Positions 26,536-35,363 of a stretch of DNA of 64,000 nucleotides are shown piece after piece. The position numbers and the translations under genes were made by a program. Below the pieces are notes generated by a model, which had not been told where the DNA came from, made no database searches, and was given only the letters and a program-made list of their open reading frames with translations. Numbering within the stretch: the first letter of the stretch is position 1; every line of letters begins with the position of its first letter. Source of the DNA: an uncultured bacterium (GTDB lineage: Bacteria > Cyanobacteriota > Vampirovibrionia > Gastranaerophilales > Gastranaerophilaceae); contig CASDPF010000005.1 in the NCBI GenBank assembly GCA_949282215.1, positions 1-64,000 on the forward strand, written 5' to 3'.

Positions 26536-26554
26536 AGGAATATTATATCACGAA

Positions 26555-27259
26555 TTATTTGGGAAGATTTTTAAAGTAATCTTCATCCGTTAAAGCATAA
26601 TAAGTACATCCAATTCCATTTATATTACTACTTGAAGTTGTTGAGCAAAACTCTGATTTATCTGAAAATTTTGTACCAGATGCTCCCATTGGTAGCAGTT
26701 TTCCATCATCCATTAATTGAAATGTAAATAAATCATGCCCCCATCGATTAGGCTTTTTATTAAACCCATTCACATCAACACTTATACAACGGAATTTTCC
26801 ATCAGTACTACTTCCCGGATTTTCAATTAAAATAAGACTACCATCCTTTAAAACAAATTGCCCATCATCTAAATATCCTAAAGTCATAGTTTTATTATTA
26901 AAAGTTTTATATACATAAGATACACGCTCACTACTGTCTGCACCATCGGGTAAAGGCATACAACCATTTATATGAGAAAGTCCACAATCATGCAATATAT
27001 AAAAATACGGCTTTATAAGAGCATACAACGAATTTGAATCTTTCTGCAGTCCTGTATCCTCAGGCTTTAATAATGTACCGTTTTTTGCTTGGTACATCAT
27101 TAAAGCCTGTTGAATTGCCGTATAATTCTTTTTAAGTCCCGTTTCAAGTTCTTTTTTCAGACTATTATTGAAAATACTTGGCAATGTCATTGCAGCAACC
27201 ACACCTATAATCCCTAATGTAATTAAAACTTCTGCCAGCGTAAAAGCCTTAACTTTCAT
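26555..27259 (-). CDS. type IV prepilin-like protein (copy 1)
   Basis: 234 residues. Short basic leader MKVKA, then FTLAEVLITLGIIGVVAAMT, the type IV pilin/pseudopilin hydrophobic start with Glu5; the usual Gly before Phe is Ala here, which is atypical. A disulfide-type globular domain follows, with ISVDVNGFNKKPNRWGHDLF, the D-[VIL]-N-G...PN..G.D.F motif shared with the other prepilins in this window. GGAGGG lies before the ATG. It is divergent from an XRE-type regulator with a palindromic operator in the gap. It is likely a surface pilus or secretion pseudopilin; the machine genes are not in this window. Confidence 0.85.
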   Translation of the reverse strand: MKVKAFTLAEVLITLGIIGVVAAMTLPSIFNNSLKKELETGLKKNYTAIQQALMMYQAKNGTLLKPEDTGLQKDSNSLYALIKPYFYILHDCGLSHINGCMPLPDGADSSERVSYVYKTFNNKTMTLGYLDDGQFVLKDGSLILIENPGSSTDGKFRCISVDVNGFNKKPNRWGHDLFTFQLMDDGKLLPMGASGTKFSDKSEFCSTTSSSNINGIGCTYYALTDEDYFKNLPK

Positions 27260-27280
27260 TTATACCCTCCTTATTATACT

Positions 27281-27328
27281 TAATTAGATATACTAAATTA
27301 ACTATAACTAATTTATCATATCTAATTA
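27281..27328. promoter_or_regulatory. operator-like inverted repeat between prepilin and HTH gene
   Basis: TAATTAGATA at 27281-27290 and its exact complement TATCTAATTA at 27319-27328, with weaker CTAAATTA/TAATTTA half-sites between. The position in the divergent promoter region suggests the binding site of the adjacent regulator. Confidence 0.55.
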
Positions 27329-27339
27329 GAATTGTAAAC

Positions 27340-27624
27340 ATGCAATACATAAGAAAAAATCAAGACCCGCAAAAACAGCTTTTACTAAATGTGATTGGCG
27401 AATTAATCAAGGAAAAAAGACTCAACCAAAACAAAGGCATACTTCTTTTTAGTTATGAATATGATATTTCAAACAGCTCCATAGCACTATTGGAAAAAGG
27501 GAAAAGAGATGTACAAATTACAACCCTATGGAAACTTGCAAATGCCTTTGGAATGTCATTTTCTGAATTTATACAAGAAGTAGAAAGCCGCCTACCAAAA
27601 GAGTTTAAACTTATTGATGACTAA
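27340..27624 (+). CDS. XRE-family HTH regulator next to prepilin gene
   Basis: 94 residues with a Cro/CI helix-turn-helix: LNVIGELIKEKRLNQNKGI, YDISNSSIALLEKGKRDVQ, TTLWKLANAFGMSFSEFI. It contains only the DNA-binding domain. Divergently arranged with the prepilin at 26555 and sharing an operator-like palindrome, so it probably controls that gene and itself. The same gene pair recurs at 44416/45190. The mRNA leader is short. Confidence 0.88.
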   Translation: MQYIRKNQDPQKQLLLNVIGELIKEKRLNQNKGILLFSYEYDISNSSIALLEKGKRDVQITTLWKLANAFGMSFSEFIQEVESRLPKEFKLIDD

Positions 27625-27639
27625 AATATAAAAAACTTG

Positions 27640-27667
27640 TTGACATAAAAAGTTTTTTTGGTACGAT
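27640..27667 (+). promoter_or_regulatory. promoter of tRNA-Val
   Basis: TTGACA (27640-27645), a 16-bp spacer and TACGAT (27662-27667), about 33 bp before the mature tRNA. The leader contains a small GTC-GAAA-GAC hairpin. Confidence 0.7.
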
Positions 27668-27699
27668 AATAAATGTCGAAAGACAAACCCCGAGATTAA

Positions 27700-27775
27700 G
27701 GGCGTTTAGCTCAGTTGGTAGAGCGTCTCCCTTACAAGGAGAGGGTCAGAAGTTCGAGTCTTCTAACGCCCACCA
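27700..27775 (+). tRNA. tRNA-Val (UAC)
   Basis: A 76-nt cloverleaf. The acceptor GGGCGTT pairs with AACGCCC, the anticodon loop is CTTACAA (UAC), the T arm is AGAAGTTCGAGTCTTCT, and CCA is encoded. The tRNA is followed by an intrinsic terminator. Confidence 0.96.
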
Positions 27776-27786
27776 TTAAAAAACAA

Positions 27787-27811
27787 AGCACCCCATAGAG
27801 GGTGTTTTTTT
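27787..27811 (+). terminator. terminator of tRNA-Val
   Basis: CACCC and GGGTG around a 6-nt loop, followed by seven T, about 13 nt after the CCA end. Confidence 0.75.
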
Positions 27812-27821
27812 ATGAGAAAAC

Positions 27822-28529
27822 ATGGATAAAATTATACCGATTAATAGTTGCGAAAAAATTGATGAACTTAAAATTTATGAAATTTTAAGTTCAACTAAAC
27901 TTACAGATAAGCAAAAAGCAGAATTTATAAAACAGAATAAGTCTGAAATAAAAGAAAAACTAAAAGAAGAAATTACTCTTTCAGAATTCAAAGAGTTAAT
28001 GAAAAACAGACCGCTAATAAGATTCAAACCGTTTAAAAACTCTTTTACTAAAAAAGGCGATGCTATATTATTAGCAAAAGCACTTGGAATTGACACAAAA
28101 GAAATCAGAAACTATATTAACACAATAATCAATAATAAATTTGAAACACGGGACATTGATTATTTGAAAAATTTTGATAAAGTCAAAACATATATATACA
28201 GACATGGCACAAAAAATGACGTTATAGCTTTCCTTAATTTTGAGCTTTCAGATGCAAAACATATACTGGAAAAGTTATATAAAACACTTGAAGATAATTC
28301 AGGGGGATTAGCTGATTATTTTTCAAGACCAATCCACAGAATGGATAATTCAACACTAAGAAAATTATATAATACAATAGATAAAAATTTAAAAAATGCA
28401 CAAGCCCAAGGATACATTGATAAAGATACTCTTAATTCAACATCAGAATGGGCACTTGTAAGAATATACCAAATCCAAAATAATTCGAAAATAATTCGAG
28501 TTCTGGAAATTTATAACAAATTATTATAA
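27822..28529 (+). CDS. hypothetical helical protein
   Basis: 235 residues, highly charged and helix-forming (LTDKQKAEFIKQNKSEIKEK, DNSTLRKLYNTIDKNLKNA), without signal peptide or membrane segment. No family recognised. It lies between tRNA-Val and tRNA-Ala, starting 10 bp after the tRNA-Val terminator, with no clear Shine-Dalgarno. Start uncertain. Confidence 0.65.
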   Translation: MDKIIPINSCEKIDELKIYEILSSTKLTDKQKAEFIKQNKSEIKEKLKEEITLSEFKELMKNRPLIRFKPFKNSFTKKGDAILLAKALGIDTKEIRNYINTIINNKFETRDIDYLKNFDKVKTYIYRHGTKNDVIAFLNFELSDAKHILEKLYKTLEDNSGGLADYFSRPIHRMDNSTLRKLYNTIDKNLKNAQAQGYIDKDTLNSTSEWALVRIYQIQNNSKIIRVLEIYNKLL

Positions 28530-28649
28530 TTTTATAGTATAATAAATTTGACACTTTTGTATAGAGCTATCATCATATTTAATTAAATACAAAATAGAAT
28601 ATATTATCTTTAAACAAAAGGCATTGAAAGATTTTATAAAACAGCAAAT

Positions 28650-28722
28650 GGGGCGTTAGCGCAGTTGGTAGCGCACGACACTGGCAGTGTCGGGGTCACG
28701 AGTTCGAGTCTCGTACGCTCCA
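28650..28722 (+). tRNA. tRNA-Ala (GGC)
   Basis: A 73-nt cloverleaf. The acceptor GGGGCGT pairs with ACGCTCC, including the G3:U70 pair that identifies alanine tRNAs. The anticodon loop is CTGGCAG (GGC) and the T arm is ACGAGTTCGAGTCTCGT. CCA is not encoded. A T-run follows. The body resembles tRNA-Gly, but anticodon and G3:U70 both say Ala. Confidence 0.95.
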
Positions 28723-28727
28723 GTTTT

Positions 28728-29006
28728 TTATTTGTGTTTATATATTTGTTTAGCACGTTTTATTATATTCATATATTCAGGCTTAAGACTTTTCACCATC
28801 TGATGACAAGCATGAGTAAGCTTTAGACACAAACAAGTGCATCCATAAGAAATAAGCATATTAGAAAACTGATTATTTTTAGCATTATTTACACCAATCA
28901 TTAAATTCATGACTGACGATACTCCACCCATTACCCTAATACACTTAGCTCGATTGTAATGCCTTACTATCATTTTTGCAGGATTTTGCAGAGCTTTAAC
29001 TAACAT
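28728..29006 (-). CDS. small Cys-containing hypothetical protein
   Basis: 92 residues, basic, with several cysteines (SYGCTCLCLKLTHACHQMV) and a moderately hydrophobic middle (VMGGVSSVMNLMIGV). No family recognised. GGAG lies about 13 nt before the ATG, rather far. It converges on tRNA-Ala, ending 6 bp from it. Confidence 0.5.
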   Translation of the reverse strand: MLVKALQNPAKMIVRHYNRAKCIRVMGGVSSVMNLMIGVNNAKNNQFSNMLISYGCTCLCLKLTHACHQMVKSLKPEYMNIIKRAKQIYKHK

Positions 29007-29076
29007 TGATATTTTATATCTCCAATAATTTTATAATCCTATAATATAAAATTCATGAATATAATTTTTTGCTATT

Positions 29077-29107
29077 AAAAAATCCCTAAATAAATTAGGG
29101 ATTTTTT
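29077..29107 (-). terminator. terminator of the TPR-nitroreductase unit
   Basis: AAAAAATCCCTAA, 5-nt loop, TTAGGGATTTTTT: a perfect 13-bp stem just after the nitroreductase stop codon. It could also work on the plus strand. Confidence 0.9.
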
Positions 29108-29110
29108 AAT

Positions 29111-29623
29111 TTATATAAACTTTACGGTTTCATTTAAATTTAATCGCTCACAGTGTCTTGGATTTGGAGCTGAATCCTCTGCCGGATATCCTATAGGGAA
29201 TAATGCAACCGGTATTATATTTTCAGGGAGATTGAATTTTTCGATAACTGCCTTTGGATCAAAATGTCCAACCCATGTTGTACCAAGCCCTAAATTAGTA
29301 ACCTCAAGCATCATGTGAGCGGATACAATACTTGCATCAACTTCGCCCATATCCTTATTATCGTATGCACGCTTCCAACTAATCGTATTATCATAACAAA
29401 CAAGTAATGCTACAGGAGCATCAAAATGATATCTTGTGCAATCTTTCAATTTCAATAAGCTTTCATCACTTTCTAAAACATAAATTCTTTGAGGTTGGAA
29501 ATTTACTGCAGTAGGAGCTAATCTGCCAGCTTCCAATATTGCATCGATTTTGTCTTTTTCAACTTTTTTATCAGAAAACTTTCTTACAGAATGCCGTTCT
29601 TTAAATAAATTCATCAAATCCAT
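29111..29623 (-). CDS. nitroreductase-family flavoprotein
   Basis: 170 residues. The N-terminus LFKERHSVRKFSDKKVEKD and LEAGRLAPTAVNFQPQR are the FMN-binding motifs of the family; LEVTNLGLGTTWVGHFDP and ALFPIGYPAE are its C-terminal signatures. A short single-domain member. Probably an NAD(P)H-dependent FMN oxidoreductase; the substrate cannot be told. AGGAGG precedes the ATG. It lies 18 bp after the TPR gene, so it is probably cotranscribed. Confidence 0.9.
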   Translation of the reverse strand: MDLMNLFKERHSVRKFSDKKVEKDKIDAILEAGRLAPTAVNFQPQRIYVLESDESLLKLKDCTRYHFDAPVALLVCYDNTISWKRAYDNKDMGEVDASIVSAHMMLEVTNLGLGTTWVGHFDPKAVIEKFNLPENIIPVALFPIGYPAEDSAPNPRHCERLNLNETVKFI

Positions 29624-29641
29624 AAATAACCTCCTTTTTTT

Positions 29642-30136
29642 CTATTTATTTAAATATTTTTGTAAAATCAACTTTTTAAGTGCTTTGGAATATACCGCCA
29701 ATGGATCTTTTTCAATAACAATATCCAAATATTTTACAGCATCATCATACTGACCTAATTTTTTCAAAACAACTGCTGCATAATAATAAGCATCCAAGAA
29801 ATTTTCATCAAGCTCTATCGCTTTTTTTAAATCAGAAAGAGCATTTCCTAATTCACTTTCATCAGGCTGATCAAAGGATAATATCGACTGAGCTCGATTA
29901 AAATAAGCATCAATCATTTTCGGATTTAACTCAATAGCTTTAGTATAACTTTCAAAAGCTGCTTGTAATTGATTTAAATTATGATAAGCAATACCTTTTG
30001 AGAAATAAGCAAGTTCAGCGTTGGTATTCAATTCTATCGCTTTATCAAAAGCCACAATCGCCTCATCAAACTCGCCCTTGTTAGTTAATTCAATTCCTTG
30101 ATTTATATAAAATTTATAGTCTTTTTCGTCGCTCAT
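29642..30136 (-). CDS. tetratricopeptide-repeat protein
   Basis: 164 residues made of about four TPR units, for example FYINQGIELTNKGEFDEAIV, AYFSKGIAYHNLNQLQAAFE, AYFNRAQSILSF and AYYYAAVVLKKLGQYDDAV. No signal peptide. A protein-interaction scaffold of unknown partner. First gene of a likely two-gene unit with the nitroreductase. Confidence 0.88.
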   Translation of the reverse strand: MSDEKDYKFYINQGIELTNKGEFDEAIVAFDKAIELNTNAELAYFSKGIAYHNLNQLQAAFESYTKAIELNPKMIDAYFNRAQSILSFDQPDESELGNALSDLKKAIELDENFLDAYYYAAVVLKKLGQYDDAVKYLDIVIEKDPLAVYSKALKKLILQKYLNK

Positions 30137-30277
30137 AATTACTCCTTAAATCTATACTAAATAAAAAACCAAATATTTACAATTAAAAATTAAATAAACA
30201 TAAAATGAAACATTTTTTTGAGTTAATCGTCTTACCTAATATATCAAGAGAGGTTTAATCAAAAGAGAGGGATTTTA

Positions 30278-31270
30278 ATGACACTGAACACTAAGATTAG
30301 CGAGGAAATTGATAACCTTTACAGCGACTTTACAATTCAAAGAAACGAAGATATTTTATCCGACACCGATGATGACTTAAATGAGAATATGTTATCTGAA
30401 AATCAGCCAAAAACCTTCAGCTCAATTGCAAAAGAAGATGATATTCTGCAAATGTACTTAAAAGATGTAGGAAAAATAAAATTACTGAACTCAAAAGAAG
30501 AAAAGTTACTGGGAAAAGATATAAAGGAAGGAGAACAAAGAAAAGCAGAAATAGCAAAAAAGAAACTGGTACAAGCAAACCTGAGACTTGTTGTAAGTAT
30601 TGCTAAAAAATATATTGGTCAGGGGGTTCTGTTTATGGATCTAGTGCAGGAAGGGTCTTTAGGATTGATTAAAGCAGCCGAAAAGTTTGATTACTCAAGG
30701 AATTTCAAATTTTCGACCTATGCTACCTGGTGGATTAAACAAACTATAATGAGAGCTATTGCAAACAATGCAAAAACAATCAGAATTCCTGTCCATATGG
30801 CAGATAAAATAAGAAAATATAAAAAAGTTTATACAACACTATCATTTGAACTGGGAAGAGAACCTACCGATAATGAAATCTGTGAAAAACTGGGATTTAC
30901 AATAAAAAATATACAGGCTATAAAAAAAGCAATAATCAAAGAACCAATAAGCTTAGAAACCCCTGTGACAGAGGATTTATGCATAGGTGATTATATAGAA
31001 GACAAAAGCTACAATTCTCCGGATACTCATGCAAAAAATAATGCAATGAAAGGAAGTATCGAAAATCTTTTAAAAACACTAAATGATAGAGAAAGGGAAA
31101 TTATAAACTGCCGTTTCGGCATAAACGGAAATACACCTATGACACTAGAACAACTCGGAAATAACATGGGATATTCAAAAGAAAGAATAAGGCAATTAGA
31201 AGACATAGCACTGAAAAAAATAAGACAAGTTAAAGAACTAAAACATTTCAGAGATTTTATTGAGGATTAA
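30278..31270 (+). CDS. RNA polymerase sigma-70 family factor (SigA/RpoD-like, group 1 or 2)
   Basis: 330 residues. Region 1.2 ([22 protein letters not shown]), region 2 ([27 protein letters not shown] and [20 protein letters not shown], key parts given), region 3 ([10 protein letters not shown]) and region 4 with its HTH ([29 protein letters not shown]) are all visible. It lacks the long acidic region 1.1 of many primary factors. Cyanobacterial-lineage bacteria usually have several such proteins, so this may be the primary or an alternative one. AGAGAGGGA precedes the ATG. Confidence 0.92.
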   Translation: MTLNTKISEEIDNLYSDFTIQRNEDILSDTDDDLNENMLSENQPKTFSSIAKEDDILQMYLKDVGKIKLLNSKEEKLLGKDIKEGEQRKAEIAKKKLVQANLRLVVSIAKKYIGQGVLFMDLVQEGSLGLIKAAEKFDYSRNFKFSTYATWWIKQTIMRAIANNAKTIRIPVHMADKIRKYKKVYTTLSFELGREPTDNEICEKLGFTIKNIQAIKKAIIKEPISLETPVTEDLCIGDYIEDKSYNSPDTHAKNNAMKGSIENLLKTLNDREREIINCRFGINGNTPMTLEQLGNNMGYSKERIRQLEDIALKKIRQVKELKHFRDFIED

Positions 31271-31275
31271 ATTAA

Positions 31276-31307
31276 GGGCGAAGCCAAAAGGCTTCGCCCC
31301 GCTTTTT
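31276..31307. terminator. strong intrinsic terminator
   Basis: GGGCGAAGCC, loop AAAA, GGCTTCGCCC, then CGCTTTTT. It lies between the sigma factor gene and the convergent SPFH gene. Confidence 0.9.
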
Positions 31308-31308
31308 G

Positions 31309-32595
31309 TTATAAATTATTTTTCACAACCGGTTGAGCTTCTCTGTTACTGCAAAGAATTACAAGCAAATTGTTCACCATTTTAGCTTTTTCGGCTTCAT
31401 CAAATTGAACAATATTATTTGCACTAAGTTTATTCAAAGCCATCTCAACCATTCCGACAGCACCTTCAACGATAGCTTTTTTAGCATCTACAACCGCTGC
31501 TGCCTGCTGTCTTTGAAGCATTGCAACCGCAATCTCAGGAGCGTATGCCAAATGAGTAATTTTTGCATCAACAATATTTAATCCTGCGACTTTAACATTT
31601 TTTTGGATTTCAGCTTTTAATTTTGCGGAAATTTCCTGACTATCACCGCGTAATGATTGAATACCCGAATCCTCTGGTGAATCATACGGATACATTCTAA
31701 CAATATTTCTTAAAGCCGAATCACTTTGAGCTGCCAAGAACGTTTTATAATCCTCAACATTAAACATAGCCTTAGCAGTATCTTGAACCTCCCAGATAAC
31801 AATAATACCAACTTCGATAGGATTACCCATTTCATCGTTAATTTTTTGTTTACCGTTATCAAGAGTCATTGCTTTTAATGATATTGGAGCAAAAAATGTA
31901 ACACTTTGAGCAAACGGATTTACATAATGAAAACCTGCCCCTTTTAAAGATCCGATATACTTACCAAAGAAAGTCAATACAAGTGCCTCTTGAGGTTTTA
32001 ACAACTTATACCCCGGCAATGACACAATTAATAAAATCAATAGTATTATTGCGATAAAAGGTAAATTTAATACGAAAAATGTCCAAATAAAAAATGCCCA
32101 AATTAACATTACAAAAATCATAAAAAATCCGTTTACAGAAATGACATTACGTTCTTTTTCTTTGCTTTGAATTTCAAGCTCTTTAACAGGAGCTTCTTGA
32201 ACATCATTTTTTATAGAATTACAAGCATTTTCAAGGAATACTAAATTATCAATAACCCCAACAGGCTTTTTAAGAAACAAATTAAAATATTTTGATAATT
32301 CACCGTTATCAAACAATATTCCGTTGCATTCAGAACATTTGTCAACGACAATACCGTTAAAATAGACTTTATCCATAGATTTTGCACATTCAGGACAAAT
32401 TCTAGGTTCTTCCTTAACCTTTATAGCTTCCATTTCTGCAGGATTTATCAGAGGAATCTTCAAATCAAGTTTTTCCCCGATTTTTTGCAACGTTGGGAAC
32501 TTAATCCACATAGCTTTGCAAGACTTACAATATTTGATATTCAAACCATCACGGTTATATAAACCAAATTCAATGTTACACTTTGGACAATTCAT
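31309..32595 (-). CDS. SPFH/band-7 membrane protein with two N-terminal zinc ribbons
   Basis: 428 residues. Two TFIIB-type zinc ribbons start the protein (MNCPKCNIEFG...YCKSCKAMW, and ICPECAKSMDK...DKCSECNGILFDNGEL). Two adjacent hydrophobic helices lie near 150-200. The SPFH domain follows (KPQEALVLTFFGKYIGSLKG to AYAPEIAVAMLQRQQAA). Stomatin-like proteins form membrane assemblies; the zinc-ribbon fusion is less usual. It lies 23 bp after recN, same strand. Confidence 0.88.
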   Translation of the reverse strand: MNCPKCNIEFGLYNRDGLNIKYCKSCKAMWIKFPTLQKIGEKLDLKIPLINPAEMEAIKVKEEPRICPECAKSMDKVYFNGIVVDKCSECNGILFDNGELSKYFNLFLKKPVGVIDNLVFLENACNSIKNDVQEAPVKELEIQSKEKERNVISVNGFFMIFVMLIWAFFIWTFFVLNLPFIAIILLILLIVSLPGYKLLKPQEALVLTFFGKYIGSLKGAGFHYVNPFAQSVTFFAPISLKAMTLDNGKQKINDEMGNPIEVGIIVIWEVQDTAKAMFNVEDYKTFLAAQSDSALRNIVRMYPYDSPEDSGIQSLRGDSQEISAKLKAEIQKNVKVAGLNIVDAKITHLAYAPEIAVAMLQRQQAAAVVDAKKAIVEGAVGMVEMALNKLSANNIVQFDEAEKAKMVNNLLVILCSNREAQPVVKNNL

Positions 32596-32618
32596 TAATA
32601 CCCCCTCTTTTTATTACA

Positions 32619-34289
32619 CTATGCCTCAATTAGAGATTTTGCAAACTCTATAGATTGTTCATTAATATCCCCGCCGGCAAGTTCAGCCAGAGCTTTTATC
32701 CTGTTATCACCGGTAAGGACATATACCTCCACTTTTGTCTCATCATCTTGAGATTTTCTTACATAAAAATGTTTGTCAGCTTTTGACGCGATAATCGGCT
32801 GATGAGTAATCAATATAATCTGATGATAATTAGAAAGTTCTTTTATTTCATCAGCCACACTTTGAGAAGCTCTGCCGGAAATACCCGTATCAATTTCATC
32901 AAAAATAACCGTATCAATATCATCAGATTGAGCAAAAATTGATTTGATAGCAAGCATTACTCTGGAAATTTCACCGCCTGACGCCACTTTTGCGAGAGGT
33001 TTTAATTCTTCCGATACATTGGTTGAAATCAAAAATTCAACATTATCAGCACCATCTGAAGATAATTCTTTTGGTGTTACTGAAATTTCAAAACGAGCTT
33101 TCGGCAATTCAAGATGTTCCAGCTTTTCTTGAATATAAACAGAAAGGACTTTAGCATAATCTATCCTTTTTTCTGTAATTTTTTCAGCTTGAGCCGTTAA
33201 TTCATTTTTTAATACAGTTAGTTCTTTTTCCAACTCCTCTATATTTTTTGTAGAAAATTCAATTCCGGAAAGCTCCTCAGAAAGCTTCTTATAAGTATTC
33301 AATACATCTTCTAATGTTCCGCCATATTTGCGTTTTAGTTTATCCAACAGAAAGAGACGTTCCTGAATTTCGTTAAGTCTTTCTGTATCATTATCAAGAT
33401 TTTGGCTATACTCACGGAGTTCAGATCCTACATCACGAAGTCTTTCAATTGCATCGACAAGATTTTGTTCAGATTCCTCCAAATTTTTATCAAGAGAAGC
33501 AGCTTTAGAAATATTTTGTTTAATTTTCGTCAAAGCCTCCATAATCGAGCCATCATCACCGTTTATTGCCCAATAAGAAGATCCTGTAAGCTCTTTTAAC
33601 TTTTCGGCATTCTCTAAAACTTCAAGTTCCGAATTCAAATCATCATCCTCTGTTTCAGACTGAATTTCAGCGGATTCAATTTCATCTACTTGAAACTTCA
33701 AAAAATCAATCTGTGATTCTGTAGTATCAGCTGAGTTTTTTGCAGCATCTAAAAGCTTTTCGGTATCGGTATATTTTTTATACAACTCCATATAATCATC
33801 TAAAAGCTGTCCATAGACATCCTTTGCATAATTATCCAAAAGTGTGATATGGTATTTCGGCTGCATAAATACATAAGTTTGGTGCTGTGAATGAATATCA
33901 AGAAATAATGATTTAATCTGCTTCAAAAAATCTTGATTAATCAAAGTTCCATTTAAACGAGTCCTCACAGCCGACTGAGTTATTTCTTTTGAAAGAATTA
34001 TTTCAGACCCAAAATCGTCAATTCCGTTTTCTTGAAAAAGCTTCGATAAATCATGTTTTTTATTTTCAATAACTAATTCGATTACAGCTTTTTCCCTGCC
34101 GTTTTTTATGACATCTTTTGAAACACGAGGTGCAAAGGCAAGATCTATTGCACTAATCAAAATACTCTTACCCGCTCCGGTCTCACCTGTAATTACATTC
34201 AAACCCTCGTGAAAATTCGCAGTTAATTCATCTATTAAAATATAATCTTTCAATCGCAATTGTTTTATCATACTTACAGGATATCTCAA
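32619..34289 (-). CDS. recN: DNA repair protein RecN
   Basis: 556 residues. The SMC-like N-terminal head has GLNVITGETGAGKSILISAI (Walker A near 35) and the LNG and SQHQTYVFM segments. A coiled coil occupies about 150-370. The C-terminal head has VASGGEISRVMLAIKSIF (signature), VIFDEIDTGISGRAS (Walker B) and ILITHQPIIAS. Acts in double-strand break repair. In-frame ATG at 34289; the second Met (residue 7, MIKQLRLKDYILID) is also a good start. It is upstream of the SPFH gene. Confidence 0.95.
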   Translation of the reverse strand: MRYPVSMIKQLRLKDYILIDELTANFHEGLNVITGETGAGKSILISAIDLAFAPRVSKDVIKNGREKAVIELVIENKKHDLSKLFQENGIDDFGSEIILSKEITQSAVRTRLNGTLINQDFLKQIKSLFLDIHSQHQTYVFMQPKYHITLLDNYAKDVYGQLLDDYMELYKKYTDTEKLLDAAKNSADTTESQIDFLKFQVDEIESAEIQSETEDDDLNSELEVLENAEKLKELTGSSYWAINGDDGSIMEALTKIKQNISKAASLDKNLEESEQNLVDAIERLRDVGSELREYSQNLDNDTERLNEIQERLFLLDKLKRKYGGTLEDVLNTYKKLSEELSGIEFSTKNIEELEKELTVLKNELTAQAEKITEKRIDYAKVLSVYIQEKLEHLELPKARFEISVTPKELSSDGADNVEFLISTNVSEELKPLAKVASGGEISRVMLAIKSIFAQSDDIDTVIFDEIDTGISGRASQSVADEIKELSNYHQIILITHQPIIASKADKHFYVRKSQDDETKVEVYVLTGDNRIKALAELAGGDINEQSIEFAKSLIEA

Positions 34290-34321
34290 AAGGCGTCATG
34301 TAGCAATTATATTAAGTAATT

Positions 34322-35092
34322 TTACCTGTATGCTTCCCATAACATTTGAGAATCCGAAAAACCTCCTTCTTCATAAAAGTAATTATAAGGAGCCAGTTCG
34401 GTTATTCCATTATTTTCAGTTCCTCGAAAAATAAAAGAAAATATATCATACCCCCACTTATTCGGTCGTTTATGCCCGTTTATATCCACCATAAATATGG
34501 GGGTTTTGCACATATATCCACACCATTTTACAATAACAGTTCCGTCGATAAGTACCCAAGCTTCACCGGTTTGTTTTAAAACACTGTCACTAAATCCCAT
34601 ATTAGGATTATACTCTACGCTGTCATCAATTTCAGCTTTAATTTTATCAACACCACGATATTGCTCAGTAAGGCAACCATTCAACAATGCATTATTTTTA
34701 CAATGTTTTGCATACTTTAACACATGGCCAAACAGCTTGCTATAAAAAAAATCAACACAATCATTATAAATACCATTATAATTTGATGGTAAAGGACTTC
34801 CATCAGGCATTGCCCATTTACTACATGTACCGTATTTACTGTCATACTCCATACAAACTACACTAGGATATGGACTCTTTTGCCAATAATAACAATAAAC
34901 CGGGGCTTCATTCTTACTCTGTGCAAGTTTAATCGCATTAAAAAATTCCGAATAAACTTTTTTAAACTGACTTTTAAGTACTGTTTTTTGATAATTTTGA
35001 ATTAGCATAGGCAAAGTAATTGCTGCAACTACTCCAATAATTCCGAGTGTAATTAACACTTCCGCTAAAGTAAAACCCAGTTTCCTAGACAT
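34322..35092 (-). CDS. type IV prepilin-like protein (copy 2)
   Basis: 256 residues. Leader MSRKLG, cleavage Gly followed by FTLAEVLITLGIIGVVAAIT. The globular part is Tyr/Cys rich and contains FMVDINGHKRPNKWGYDIFSF, the shared D-x-N-G...PN..G.D.F motif. The C-terminus (SDSQMLWEAYR) differs from the other copies. GGAGG lies 7 nt before the ATG. Upstream lies a 270-bp gap with a C10/G10 tract. It lies 32 bp upstream of recN in the same direction and may be cotranscribed. Confidence 0.88.
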   Translation of the reverse strand: MSRKLGFTLAEVLITLGIIGVVAAITLPMLIQNYQKTVLKSQFKKVYSEFFNAIKLAQSKNEAPVYCYYWQKSPYPSVVCMEYDSKYGTCSKWAMPDGSPLPSNYNGIYNDCVDFFYSKLFGHVLKYAKHCKNNALLNGCLTEQYRGVDKIKAEIDDSVEYNPNMGFSDSVLKQTGEAWVLIDGTVIVKWCGYMCKTPIFMVDINGHKRPNKWGYDIFSFIFRGTENNGITELAPYNYFYEEGGFSDSQMLWEAYR

Positions 35093-35251
35093 TTAAGACC
35101 TCCAATTCTTTATTACAAGCATACAAATCAAATTTTTACAAAATCACGTGACAATTGTCTTGATTTAAGTTTTTGCCAATTTATCAGTTTATAAAATGCA
35201 TGCATTACTTGTAATTTAAAAAACGAAATTGGAGAAAATACAGGAAATACC

Positions 35252-35305
35252 TTAAATCAGGGTAGCCCCCCCCCCGAAAATAGTTGTTAAATCAGACTTT
35301 TGCAT
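35252..35305 (-). CDS. 17-residue micro-ORF containing a G10 tract
   Basis: MQKSDLTTIFGGGATLI. It has GGAG 9 nt before its ATG, and the three Gly codons come from a run of ten G. Gain or loss of one G changes only its tail (stop after a few codons, or about 35 residues). The layout ATG-x-AA-AAG-TC, about 30 nt, then poly-G is like that of the phase-disrupted prepilin at 47293. It may be a degraded or minimal relative of that leader, or a cis-acting leader peptide for the prepilin 160 bp downstream. Confidence 0.3.
   Translation of the reverse strand: MQKSDLTTIFGGGATLI
35266..35275. repeat. homopolymer tract C10 (G10 on minus strand)
   Basis: Ten C between the FkbM gene and the downstream prepilin gene. 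Such a run is very unlikely by chance in this AT-rich DNA. Runs of this length are prone to slipped-strand length change. Confidence 0.9.
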
Positions 35306-35363
35306 ATATTTTATCTCCATAATTATATATAACAATTTTAACATAATTTTAAAACCAACGCAA

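Noticed and set aside
28650-28722. tRNA-Gly, because the body resembles glycine tRNAs
   Set aside because: The anticodon is GGC and the acceptor has G3:U70, both alanine identity features.
2683-28722. Mixed encoding of CCA (tRNA-Val yes; tRNA-Asn and tRNA-Ala no) as unusual
   Set aside because: Mixed encoding is common in bacteria that have a CCA-adding enzyme.
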